Shown here in pieces: positions 52,525 through 60,270 of a stretch of DNA of 64,000 bases. Source of the DNA: a bacterium (GTDB lineage: Bacteria > Zixibacteria > MSB-5A5 > GN15 > FEB-12); contig JAHLKV010000005.1 of NCBI GenBank assembly GCA_020444475.1, forward strand, positions 124,001-188,000, written 5' to 3'. The notes beneath the pieces were generated by a model. It did not search any database. It had not been told where the DNA came from and saw only the letters and a program-made list of their open reading frames with translations. The position numbers and the translations under genes are program-made. Numbering within the stretch: the stretch's first letter is position 1; each line of letters opens with the position of its first letter.

Positions 52525-52550
52525 GTTCTTTCGCGATGTAAGTTCTTTGC
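52519..52550 (+). repeat. Short direct repeat spanning a stop codon
   Basis: GATGTAAGTTCTTT occurs twice (52519 and 52536) with three bases between. The first copy contains the TAA stop of the lipoprotein gene. A local duplication of the gene end. Confidence 0.7.
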
Positions 52551-52552
52551 AT

Positions 52553-52581
52553 GTGAAGTCAGGCGATTCGCCTGACTTCAC
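52553..52581. repeat. Perfect 13-bp stem palindrome
   Basis: GTGAAGTCAGGCG (52553-52565) pairs with CGCCTGACTTCAC (52569-52581) around ATT, 28 bases after the lipoprotein stop. It may end the transcript although no T-run follows. The inner GTCAGGCG/CGCCTGAC recalls 18863-18888. Confidence 0.7.
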
Positions 52582-52722
52582 CATGCCCTCCTTGTCATTC
52601 CCGGCCACGACCGGGAATCCACTAATGCCTTCAGTCCTTCGCTCTTCGATCCGCCGCAGCGAGTGACCCTGCACGTGACGCACCATCAACTACAGCTATC
52701 AAGCTGCGGTCAAAAACGACAT

Positions 52723-52888
52723 AATCGTCGTACAAGTGTGCCTTCGTGGGAGTTACGGCGAAATGGGTTTGTTTTGCCATTTTTTAAGGTCAAAAAACAT
52801 CTCTTCCTCCCTACAAGCGCGAAGCATCGACCGCGCACACACATGTCCTTACAAAGGCGGGCAGTTTTCGCTTTGCCTGCGATTTGGT
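52723..52888 (+). repeat. Dispersed element, copy 2
   Basis: Inverse-orientation relative of 16898-17053, best conserved over GTTACGGCGAAATGG and TTGTTTTGCCATTTTTT. The plus-strand frame from 52736 reads 'RGSYGEMGLFCHFLRSKN', close to the peptide read from copy 1. Flanking sequences differ, so this is a unit that moved or was copied. Confidence 0.65.
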
Positions 52889-52981
52889 AGCGAAAGTGCA
52901 GAGAGGGACATGCGTGAATGAGGCGTTTCCCCACCTGCCGGCCGCGGCGGGCGGCCTTTAGGTGGGCCACAAGCAAGGATG

Positions 52982-53023
52982 GCGTCACGTGTCGTCCGCC
53001 TTCGGCGGCCTGGCACGTGACGC
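52982..53023. repeat. Palindrome GCGTCACGTG / CACGTGACGC
   Basis: Perfect 10-bp arms enclose a second inner stem CCGCC-TTC-GGCGG. It belongs to the intergenic hairpin cluster before galT. Confidence 0.65.
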
Positions 53024-53041
53024 AACATTCGCAGTAGTCAC

Positions 53042-53111
53042 GTGGTGCACGAGGACGTACACCACGCACGATCGTAAGGTCACGTGGTGCACGGGGACGC
53101 ACACCACGCAC
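53042..53111 (+). repeat. Two hairpin repeat units (GTGGTG...CACCACGCAC), second locus
   Basis: Units at 53042-53069 (GAGGAC variant) and 53084-53111 (GGGGAC variant) repeat, in the same order and strand, the pair at 16783-16863. Confidence 0.75.
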
Positions 53112-53207
53112 AGGGGGCAACATGGGATGTGTCGGTACAACCCACCATAAATGGTGGGCCACCCGCGAGAGCCTGACACCACAACGAGCGCCTGACCGCG
53201 CAGCCGA

Positions 53208-54209
53208 TCACACATCCACCACCGTCTCCCGCAAATGCCGGGCGGCGTCTTCGGGTGCAACCGTGTTGATATATATCCCCGTCCCGATCTCAAAACCCGC
53301 CGGAATGGAAATCTTCGGAATGATCACCATGTACCAGTGCAAGTACCGCGTGTCTTCGTCGCCGACCGGCGACGACCGGATGATGTAGTTGTAGTCGGGA
53401 TCACCCAGGGCGGTTCGCATGCGGGTGAGCAGATCACGAAGCACCGACGCCAGCTCGAACACTTCTTCCTCGCCAATGAGCACGAAACTCGGCTGGTGCT
53501 TTTTCGGATAGATACGGCATTCATACGGCGAGCGGGCGGCGTAGGGGGAGAAGGCTGCGAAGTTTTCGGATTCGATAATCACCCGCTCGCTCTGACTCAG
53601 TTCTTCGTTTACCATCTCACAAAACACGCACTTGCCGTGGTTGTCGTAGTAGTGCACTGCCCGCTCCATGGGATAGCGAATATGGGGCGGGACAATCGGT
53701 GTCGCGATGATCTGCGAGTGGGGATGAGCCAGCGACGTCCCCGCGCCGGGGCCGTGGTTGCGGAAGATCTGCACCAGGTTGATTTTCGGATTGCGGCTGA
53801 TCTCGCGCTGTCGCTCCCGACAGGCTTTCAACATCTCGCCGACCTGAGTGAGGTCCATAGTTGATATATTGCGGTTGTGCTCGGGGTGTTCGATAACCAC
53901 TTCGGCGATCCCAAATCCTTTGGCGGCCAGAAACAGACCGGCCTGCGTTCGCGTAGTTGACAGGTTGGGATCAAGGGCGGCGAACTTGTTCGGCACCACC
54001 CGCACTTTCCAGTCGTCTTTCGACGGCCACGCATAGGTCGGCGCCAGCGTCTTATCTTCGTTACCGATACAAAAAGGACATTCTTCGTCATAGACAGGCT
54101 GCGGCGGGCGCGGCTTTTTTTCTTTGGCGTAGTCCGATGGACGTTTGCCTCGCTCGGGAGCGAGAATCACCCAGTCCTTGGTAGCGAGATTCTGTCGAAA
54201 TTCCGGCAT
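53208..54209 (-). CDS. galT: Galactose-1-phosphate uridylyltransferase family protein
   Basis: I start at the ATG at 54209 (333 residues), which gives the family N-terminus 'EFRQNLATKDWVILAPERGKRP'. Zinc cysteines lie in 'ECPFCIGNE' and 'KCVFCEMV'. The nucleophile motif appears as 'NHGPGAGTSLAHPHSQI' with His-Pro-His. It transfers UMP between UDP-glucose and galactose-1-phosphate. HPHSQ rather than HPHPQ is seen in related members including some with other hexose-1-phosphates. No Leloir-pathway partner (galK, galE) is adjacent, so the physiological substrate is not certain. Confidence 0.87.
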   Translation of the reverse strand: MPEFRQNLATKDWVILAPERGKRPSDYAKEKKPRPPQPVYDEECPFCIGNEDKTLAPTYAWPSKDDWKVRVVPNKFAALDPNLSTTRTQAGLFLAAKGFGIAEVVIEHPEHNRNISTMDLTQVGEMLKACRERQREISRNPKINLVQIFRNHGPGAGTSLAHPHSQIIATPIVPPHIRYPMERAVHYYDNHGKCVFCEMVNEELSQSERVIIESENFAAFSPYAARSPYECRIYPKKHQPSFVLIGEEEVFELASVLRDLLTRMRTALGDPDYNYIIRSSPVGDEDTRYLHWYMVIIPKISIPAGFEIGTGIYINTVAPEDAARHLRETVVDV

Positions 54210-54360
54210 GGTACCCCCGGTCGATAACTTACTAAGCGTACGTGATTCATTCCAGCCAGTCGGGCGTCGCACGAAACGTCCCGACAACGGCTGACACCCG
54301 TCTTCACCATAACGTATTCAACAAGCAAGCGCAAGAAGAGGAGTAACGTCGTAGAGATCG

Positions 54361-54414
54361 TTGACATTGTCGCAGTCCGAAATTAGGTTATCCCCGTGGG
54401 GGACAGCACGGGGA
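54361..54414 (+). promoter_or_regulatory. Candidate promoter and 5' leader hairpin of the EEP gene
   Basis: TTGACA (54361-54366) is followed after 17 bases by TAGGTT (54384-54389), a weak -10. A perfect 8-bp stem TCCCCGTG / CACGGGGA (54391-54398, 54407-54414) lies at the predicted transcript start. The ATG is 90 bases further. Confidence 0.4.
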
Positions 54415-54503
54415 CGACATCACACATATACTCAAATCAGTCGCTCGCTCGGTTTGTACTGGGCTCGGGTTGGGGCGGCAAACCCAGGAGACGAGGTTGA
54501 ACC

Positions 54504-55481
54504 ATGAAGACTCACTACGTGGCATGGTGGAATGTCGAAAACCTGTTCGACATCAACAACGCGCCCGGCCGACCCGAATGGCTGCAAAGCAAACTCAAAA
54601 GCGAACTTGAAGGCTGGACCACGCAGGTTCGTGACAAGAAGATCTCGCGGCTGGTAAGCATCATCACGCAGATGAACAACGGCGCCGGTCCGGATCTGCT
54701 TGGTGTCTGCGAGGTCGAAAACAAGACCGTCATGGACCTGCTGGTGGCATCGCTGGCGCCGTTGGGGCGTGCCTACCAGGTGGCGCACCACGACGCTTCG
54801 GATGCGCGCGGCATCGATGTCGGCTTCATCTACGACAGCGCAAAATTCACGGCCGAACAGGAGTTCTTTCATGTCATCCAGAAACGGAGTGCGACCCGCG
54901 ATTTGTATCAGGTCAACTTCAGGACGGCCGACGGCAACCTGTTGATCGCGATCGGCAACCACTGGCCATCGCGCTCCGGCGGTGAATGGGAATCGGAACC
55001 GTATCGGATGATGGCCGGGGAGACGCTGGCGTACTGGCACGAACGTATCCGTGACATAGTTGGTACCAACGCCAACGTCCTCGCCATGGGCGATTTCAAC
55101 GACGAGCCATTCAACCGCTCCATGACCTTCTACGCGCTTTCAGGAAACAGCCGCGAAAAGGTCACCAACGCCCGCTCGGCGCGGATGTTCAACCTGATGT
55201 GGCCGTTCTGCGGTGCGGGGATCGGCACCCACTACTATGACAACTTTCCGAACGTGCTTGATCAGTTCATAGTCGCCAAAGGGCTGCTTACGGGGAACGA
55301 AGGGTTGCAGATCAAGAAGGCCGCCGATGGTTCCTATCCGGTGGCGGTTGAACGCTTCCCGGAGATGGTTTCCGACGGCGACTATCCGGCGCCGATCCGG
55401 TTTGGTCGACCGTCGGCTGCGGGGTTCAACCAGAACGGGTTCAGCGACCATTACCCGATCTCGGTGCTGGTGAGCGAATGA
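54504..55481 (+). CDS. Endonuclease/exonuclease/phosphatase (EEP) family protein
   Basis: The 325-residue product has the EEP active-site series: 'AWWNVENLFD' (Asn), 'LLGVCEVENKT' (metal Glu), 'GNHWPSRSGG', 'NVLAMGDFNDEPFN' (GDFND) and 'GFSDHYPISV' (SDHYP, catalytic Asp-His). No signal peptide is evident. Members range from nucleases to phosphodiesterases, so the substrate is open. GGAG lies upstream of the ATG. Confidence 0.88.
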   Translation: MKTHYVAWWNVENLFDINNAPGRPEWLQSKLKSELEGWTTQVRDKKISRLVSIITQMNNGAGPDLLGVCEVENKTVMDLLVASLAPLGRAYQVAHHDASDARGIDVGFIYDSAKFTAEQEFFHVIQKRSATRDLYQVNFRTADGNLLIAIGNHWPSRSGGEWESEPYRMMAGETLAYWHERIRDIVGTNANVLAMGDFNDEPFNRSMTFYALSGNSREKVTNARSARMFNLMWPFCGAGIGTHYYDNFPNVLDQFIVAKGLLTGNEGLQIKKAADGSYPVAVERFPEMVSDGDYPAPIRFGRPSAAGFNQNGFSDHYPISVLVSE

Positions 55482-55682
55482 CAGAACGATGACAGAGCGT
55501 ATTGTCAACCGGTGAAACTCCCCGATCCGGCGCCTCGTATCAATAGCGTACAGTCTGGTCCACGTAGATCCGCCCGTTGCAGGTTGGGCTTGTATTGACG
55601 GCTGGGCTGTTCTATGTTGGAAGACAACCGGTCGCTTTCGGGTACTACGCTTGCGGGTACCAGTATAGTTTGGCCAACCAAC

Positions 55683-55709
55683 GTCACCGTGAGCCTGTCG
55701 AAGGGTGAC
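55683..55709. repeat. Hairpin with a GAGCCTGTCGAAG core
   Basis: GTCACC (55683-55688) and GGTGAC (55704-55709) flank GTGAGCCTGTCGAAG. The inverse core CTTCGACAGGCTC recurs at 60169-60181, marking another dispersed REP-like motif. Confidence 0.55.
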
Positions 55710-55774
55710 GGAGGCAGGAATCCGATCGACCAGATACTCAGGGCGCGACGCCTTTTGATACGAGGGATGATAGA

Positions 55775-57244
55775 ATGAGATATACACGGCTGCTTGCTCT
55801 TGCTTTGCCGCTCGCGATGACCGTCGGGCTGTGGAGCTGTTCGGGGACCGACGACGGCACCATGCCGATCACGACTTCGTCCGATCTCGCCCGCGAGGAG
55901 TTCTATGCGGGTCGGGAGTTGTCGGAGAAACTCCGCGCCCAGGAAGCGATACCGTATTTCGAGCGAGCGATCGAGGCTGACCCCGGGTTTGCCATGGCGC
56001 ACATCTACCTGGCGCTTGCCTCGCAGACGCCGAAGGAGTTCTTCGAGAGTTACGATCGCGCGGTCTCGCTCCTCGATAACGCCGGTAAGGGGGAGCAATT
56101 GTGGATACTTGCAGTGCAAGCCGGTGTCAACGGCGACGCGCGCAAGCAGGAGGAGTATCTTCAGAAACTCGAGCAGATGTACCCGCGCGACGTGCGAGCG
56201 GTCTCGCAGCTGGGCAACTACTACTTCGGGCAACAGGACTTCGACAAGGCGATCGCTCAGTACAAAAAGGCGGAGCAGATAGACCCCGAGTTTTCGCAGA
56301 TCTACAACCAGATGGGTTATTCGTATCGCATCCTCGGCCAGTACGACAAAGCCGAGGAAGCATTCAAGAAATATATCGCGCTTATCCCCGACGATCCCAA
56401 CCCGTACGACTCGTATGCGGAGTTGCTGCTGAAATCGGGTCAGTTCGACAAGTCGATCGAGATGTATCGCAAGGCGCTGCAGATCAGCCCGGACTTCGTC
56501 TTCTCCCATATCGGTATCGCGTCGAACCTGATGCTTCAGGGTAACCACGACGCCGCCCGCGCGCAGCTCGACACGATGTTCCAGCAGTCGACCAACGACG
56601 GTCGCAAGCGTCAGGCGCTCGCTGCGACAGCAGCCGTGTGGGTTGATCAGGGGAACTACGATTCGGCAATTGCGGCGATTGAACGTCAGTACGCGCTGGC
56701 TCAGGCCGATCATGACTCGAGCGCCATGGCCAACGACTGGCTCCAGCTGGTGGCGATTGTCGGCGAAGCCGGACGACTGGACAAGGCGGAAGAGTACCTT
56801 GACAAGTACAGTACGTGTATTCACAACGCCAGCGTCTCCGACGCCGTTAAGGAAAACAGCGTCCTCAACACCTACTATTTCGAAGCGCGCATAGCGGTGG
56901 AACGCGGTGATATCGAAACCGCGCGGAGCAACCAGAAAGAGTTTGCCGACTGGGCGCGCCGGATGCAGAACCCGGGAACGATTCGTGTCGCACACGAACT
57001 GGCCGGGATAATCGCTCTCGCCGAGAAGGAATACGCAACGGCGATTGCCGAGCTCAAACAGGCCAGCCTGCGCAACCCCTACAACCTGTTCCGGCTGGGA
57101 CAGGCGTTTGAAGGGATGGGTGATTTGCGCGAAGCGCGCTCGTACTATCACCAGGCCGCGCACTTCAACGAGACCATTTCGTTCGCCTACGCCTTCGTAC
57201 GGCAGCGGGCGCTGGAACGCGAGGCAGCCCTGGCGACATCGTAG
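55775..57244 (+). CDS. TPR lipoprotein
   Basis: The 489-residue product has a lipoprotein signal peptide ending VGLWSC (Cys at about 22), then an array of TPR units over nearly the whole length ('EAIPYFERAIEADPGFAMAHIYLAL', 'FDKAIAQYKKAEQIDPEFSQI', 'YDKAEEAFKKYIALIPDDPN', 'FDKSIEMYRKALQISPDF' and others). It should act as an envelope scaffold. The same strand SDR gene begins 21 bases later and is probably co-transcribed. GAGGGATG precedes the ATG. Confidence 0.88.
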   Translation: MRYTRLLALALPLAMTVGLWSCSGTDDGTMPITTSSDLAREEFYAGRELSEKLRAQEAIPYFERAIEADPGFAMAHIYLALASQTPKEFFESYDRAVSLLDNAGKGEQLWILAVQAGVNGDARKQEEYLQKLEQMYPRDVRAVSQLGNYYFGQQDFDKAIAQYKKAEQIDPEFSQIYNQMGYSYRILGQYDKAEEAFKKYIALIPDDPNPYDSYAELLLKSGQFDKSIEMYRKALQISPDFVFSHIGIASNLMLQGNHDAARAQLDTMFQQSTNDGRKRQALAATAAVWVDQGNYDSAIAAIERQYALAQADHDSSAMANDWLQLVAIVGEAGRLDKAEEYLDKYSTCIHNASVSDAVKENSVLNTYYFEARIAVERGDIETARSNQKEFADWARRMQNPGTIRVAHELAGIIALAEKEYATAIAELKQASLRNPYNLFRLGQAFEGMGDLREARSYYHQAAHFNETISFAYAFVRQRALEREAALATS

Positions 57245-57265
57245 CAAAGAGACCGCAGACATCGT

Positions 57266-58291
57266 ATGAATATCGTCGTTATCGGCGGCACCCGGTTTAT
57301 GGGGCCGTATGTCATCCGCTCCCTTCATGCGCAGGGACATCAGGTCTTGATTTATCACCGGGGGGAGTCGCGTATAAAACTCCCGCCGGGCGTGGACCAC
57401 ATCCACGCCGACCGTTCCAAGATCGGTGAACACGTCCCTGCAATCGAGCGCTTTGCACCCGATGTCGTGCTCGACATGATCCTCATGACCGACTCCGAAG
57501 CGGTCCGGACGGTCAACGCCTTGACCGGTCGCACCGATCGGTACGTGCTGATAAGCTCCGTCGATGTCTACCGCAACATGGACCTGCTGCGGATGAAAGA
57601 CAGCGGCGAGATTGACCCCGCGCGCCTGACCGAAAACTCGCCGCTCCGCGAAAAGTACTACCCGTACCGAACCGACCGGCTCGACAAGTCGAACTGGCTC
57701 TACGACTACGACAAGATCTTAGTTGAGCGCGCTCTGATTGACCAGGACAAGCTTCCCTGGACGATCCTTCGCCTGCCGATGGTTTACGGTCCGGGCGACC
57801 GCCAGCATCGCCTGTTCGACTATCTCAAGCGCATGGACGACCGCCGCCCGTTTATCCTGCTGCCCGACGCGCAGCTTAGGGCGCGGTGGATGCGCGGCTA
57901 TGTCGAAAATGTCGCCCACGCAATCTGTCTCGCGGTCACCAACGATGCCGCCGCCGGGCGGATTTACAATGTCGGCGAGCCCGAAGCGCTGACTGAGCGC
58001 GACTGGATCAAGGCGATCGGCCGCGCCGCCGGTTGGAACGGTGACGTGGTCGGCGTGAGTGACGAGCACCTGCCCGATCATCTGAAACAGCCACTCGACT
58101 ACCGCCATCATCTCGATGCCGACTCCAGCCGCATCCGCGCCGAGCTCGGTTTCACCGAACCGATTGGCCGGGCCGAAGCGATTCGTCGCACGGTCGAGTG
58201 GGAGCGGGTGAACGTGCCGGACACGGTCAAAGACGACGATTTCAACTACAAAGCCGAAGACGCCGCGTATCTCGCTTCACGGATGGGGTGA
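57266..58291 (+). CDS. NAD-dependent epimerase/dehydratase (extended SDR)
   Basis: The 341-residue product starts 'MNIVVIGGTRFMGPYVIRSL' with the GGTxFxG nucleotide motif of atypical extended SDRs. The catalytic region reads 'ISSVDVYR' and 'YDYDKILVER' (Tyr-x3-Lys). 'MVYGPGDRQHRL' and 'YNVGEPEALT' are further family markers. Likely acts on a sugar nucleotide or similar; the substrate is unknown. Related proteins occur as RNA-binding CSP41-type SDRs. It follows the TPR gene. Confidence 0.87.
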   Translation: MNIVVIGGTRFMGPYVIRSLHAQGHQVLIYHRGESRIKLPPGVDHIHADRSKIGEHVPAIERFAPDVVLDMILMTDSEAVRTVNALTGRTDRYVLISSVDVYRNMDLLRMKDSGEIDPARLTENSPLREKYYPYRTDRLDKSNWLYDYDKILVERALIDQDKLPWTILRLPMVYGPGDRQHRLFDYLKRMDDRRPFILLPDAQLRARWMRGYVENVAHAICLAVTNDAAAGRIYNVGEPEALTERDWIKAIGRAAGWNGDVVGVSDEHLPDHLKQPLDYRHHLDADSSRIRAELGFTEPIGRAEAIRRTVEWERVNVPDTVKDDDFNYKAEDAAYLASRMG

Positions 58292-58308
58292 GGGCTAGCC
58301 CAAGCCAC

Positions 58309-58430
58309 TGTCGGATGTACTCGCCTTCGGCGAGAAGCATCCGACAGAACAGACCAACAAGCTCGCCTTCGGCGAGAAGCATCCGACTTCGTGGCCGTGA
58401 CCCCGGACGTGATCCGGGGTCACGGCCACG
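58309..58430. repeat. REP-like unit, half unit and 18-bp stem palindrome
   Basis: A unit like those at 18905 and 19131 lies in inverse orientation at 58309-58346, a half unit at 58361-58387, and a perfect 18-bp stem with a CGTGA loop (CGTGGCCGTGACCCCGGA arm) at 58390-58430. They fill the convergent gap between the SDR gene and asnS and probably block read-through. Confidence 0.75.
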
Positions 58431-58462
58431 CGAAGTGGGAACCACAGGGGCTCCCACGCCAA

Positions 58463-59866
58463 CTAGAACTTCGCCCAGCGGGGAACGCGGGGGAAGGGGA
58501 TGACGTCGCGGATGTTCGCCATGCCGGAGATGTACATCAACGACCGTTCGAAGCCGAGACCAAACCCGGCGTGCGGCACCGATCCCCAGCGGCGGATGTC
58601 CAGGTACCACTCGTAGTTCTCCAGATCGCCGATCCCTTTCGAGATGATCCGATCCTTCAGAACATCATGGCGCTCTTCGCGCTGTGAGCCGCCGATAATC
58701 TCGCCGACCCCCGGCACCAGCACATCCATCGCCGCGACAGTCTTGCCGTCGTCGTTTAAGCGCATGTAAAAGGCTTTGATCTCGTCGGGGTAGTTGTAGA
58801 CGATCACCGGCTTCTGGAACGTTTTTTCGGTCAGAAACCGTTCGTGTTCGGACTGTAAGTCGGCGCCCCAGTGGACCGGGAATTCGAACTTGTCCTTCTT
58901 CTTCTCAAGAATCTTGACGGCTTCGGTGTAGGTGATCCGTTCGAAATCGGAGTTCACGACATTTTCTAGGCGCTGCCGAAGTTCTTCGTCTTTGGCGACC
59001 CACTGGTCGAAAAATTCCATGTCCTCGGCGCACTCTTCGAGCGCAAACTTAAACAGGTACTTCAGGAAGTCTTCGGCCAGATCCATGTCGTCGTCAAGCT
59101 CCGCCCAGGCCATCTCCGGCTCGATCATCCAGAACTCCGAGGCGTGCCGCGAGGTGTTGGAGTTTTCGGCGCGGAAAGTAGGTCCAAACGTGTAAATATC
59201 GCCCAATGAGGTCGCCAACAGCTCACCTTCGAGCTGACCGGACACGGTCAGGTATGCTTCGGCGGCGAAGAAATCATCGTCCCAGTTTATCTTCCCGTCA
59301 ACCATCGGCACGTTGGTCAGGTCATGGGTGGTGACGCGGAACATATCCCCGGCCCCTTCGCAGTCCGAGGCCGAGATAATCGGCGTATGGATATAGTAGA
59401 ACCCGCGTTCCTGATAGTACTTGTGAATGGCGTAGGCCATTTTCGAGCGCAGGCGGTTGATGGCGCCAAACGTATTCGTGCGCGGGCGAAGGTGGGCTAT
59501 CTCGCGCAAGAACTCGAAACTGTGGCGTTTCTTCTGGAGCGGATACTTGTCATCGGCCGCCCCGACCAACTGCAGCTCGGTGATCCCGATTTCGTATTTC
59601 TGTCCCTTGCCCTGCGAAGGTTTCAGGACGCCTTTCATACGAATCGCCGCGCCGGTGGCGAGCTGGTCGAGAACCGGGAAGGCCGACGGGTCTTCGACCA
59701 CCCCCTGGATATTTTTCATGCAGGAACCGTCGTTGACTTCAACGAAAGCGACATTCTTGCTGACCCGTACCGTCCTGATCCAGCCGAGAATGATAACCTC
59801 GGAGTCGACCGGCACGGCGTCGTCGACAACAATCCGGGCGATTTTGGTACGTGTCTTGTAATCCAT
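58463..59866 (-). CDS. asnS: Asparaginyl-tRNA synthetase
   Basis: The 467-residue class IIb synthetase has the OB-fold anticodon domain (about 20-110, 'VIILGWIRTVRVSKNVAFVEV'). The catalytic core has motif 2 'TFGPTFRAENSNTSRHASEF' and motif 3 'GFGLGFERSLMYISG'. 'IISASDCEGAGDMF' is typical of AsnRS rather than AspRS. It charges tRNA-Asn, so the organism need not depend only on the amidotransferase route. Confidence 0.95.
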   Translation of the reverse strand: MDYKTRTKIARIVVDDAVPVDSEVIILGWIRTVRVSKNVAFVEVNDGSCMKNIQGVVEDPSAFPVLDQLATGAAIRMKGVLKPSQGKGQKYEIGITELQLVGAADDKYPLQKKRHSFEFLREIAHLRPRTNTFGAINRLRSKMAYAIHKYYQERGFYYIHTPIISASDCEGAGDMFRVTTHDLTNVPMVDGKINWDDDFFAAEAYLTVSGQLEGELLATSLGDIYTFGPTFRAENSNTSRHASEFWMIEPEMAWAELDDDMDLAEDFLKYLFKFALEECAEDMEFFDQWVAKDEELRQRLENVVNSDFERITYTEAVKILEKKKDKFEFPVHWGADLQSEHERFLTEKTFQKPVIVYNYPDEIKAFYMRLNDDGKTVAAMDVLVPGVGEIIGGSQREERHDVLKDRIISKGIGDLENYEWYLDIRRWGSVPHAGFGLGFERSLMYISGMANIRDVIPFPRVPRWAKF

Positions 59867-59920
59867 GATCCAGCTCCTGCGGGAAAGTGCTCTTGGTGAA
59901 CCGATCTTCCGGTTGGTAAA

Positions 59921-59948
59921 GTGCTAAAAATAGCAGGAATTGCGTCAA
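59921..59948 (-). promoter_or_regulatory. Possible asnS promoter
   Basis: TTGACG (59948-59943) and TAGCAC (59926-59921) on the minus strand are separated by 16 bases, 55 bases before the ATG. The -10 is poor. Confidence 0.3.
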
Positions 59949-60094
59949 TGGCAAGGTTAAGAATGGGTTAAAGGAGAGCAGAAAAGAAAAAAATATGGAC
60001 CCGGTGAAACCTTGCTCGGAAGGTCTCGTATAAACAAGTGACTGACCGAGACACAATAGCCTAAGTCAATCACATCTTAGTTCCCAACCTATCA

Positions 60095-60134
60095 AGGCCG
60101 CCGGGCCCCACAACCTGGCGGCCTCCTCTCTTTT
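60095..60134 (+). terminator. Orphan terminator-like hairpin
   Basis: AGGCCGCC (60095-60102) pairs with GGCGGCCT (60117-60124), with extra G-G/C-C pairs inside, followed by CCTCTCTTTT. There is no plus-strand gene upstream within this gap, so it would end an unannotated transcript. Confidence 0.4.
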
Positions 60135-60162
60135 GGGCGACCGGATCCCCCCCGAGCTTGCT

Positions 60163-60249
60163 GTCAGGCTTCGACAGGCTCAGCCTGACTTGATGTTGGC
60201 TCAGCCTGACTTGTTTCGATCCATGCAGACAGTCTGTCATGAGACTGTC
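60163..60249. repeat. Two REP-like hairpins
   Basis: GTCAGGCT (60163-60170) with AGCCTGAC (60182-60189) encloses the CTTCGACAGGCTC core seen inversely at 55691. GACAGTCT (60228-60235) with AGACTGTC (60242-60249) forms a second perfect stem. TCAGCCTGACTTG is partly repeated between them. Confidence 0.6.
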
Positions 60250-60270
60250 ATGGAGTGCTTCAGTCCTGTT

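Larger units (their letters stand above)
52525..53207. other. Repeat-rich convergent region lipoprotein / galT
   Basis: This 683-base gap holds the direct repeat at the stop codon, a 13-bp stem (52553-52581), a TTCCCGG/CCGGGAA hairpin near 52592-52615 and the second copy of the dispersed element (52723-52888). It also holds a GCGTCACGTG/CACGTGACGC palindrome (52982-53023), two hairpin units (53042-53111) and CCCACCAT-AA-ATGGTGGG (53141-53158). No gene is supported. Confidence 0.65.
59867..60270. other. Intergenic region asnS / nucleotidyltransferase
   Basis: This 404-base gap holds a weak asnS promoter (59921-59948), a GTCTCG/CGAGAC pair near 60023-60052, an orphan hairpin with a T-rich tail (60095-60134) and two REP-like hairpins (60163-60189, 60228-60249). 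The gene on its right ends here, so these may define its transcript end. No gene was supported. Confidence 0.55.
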
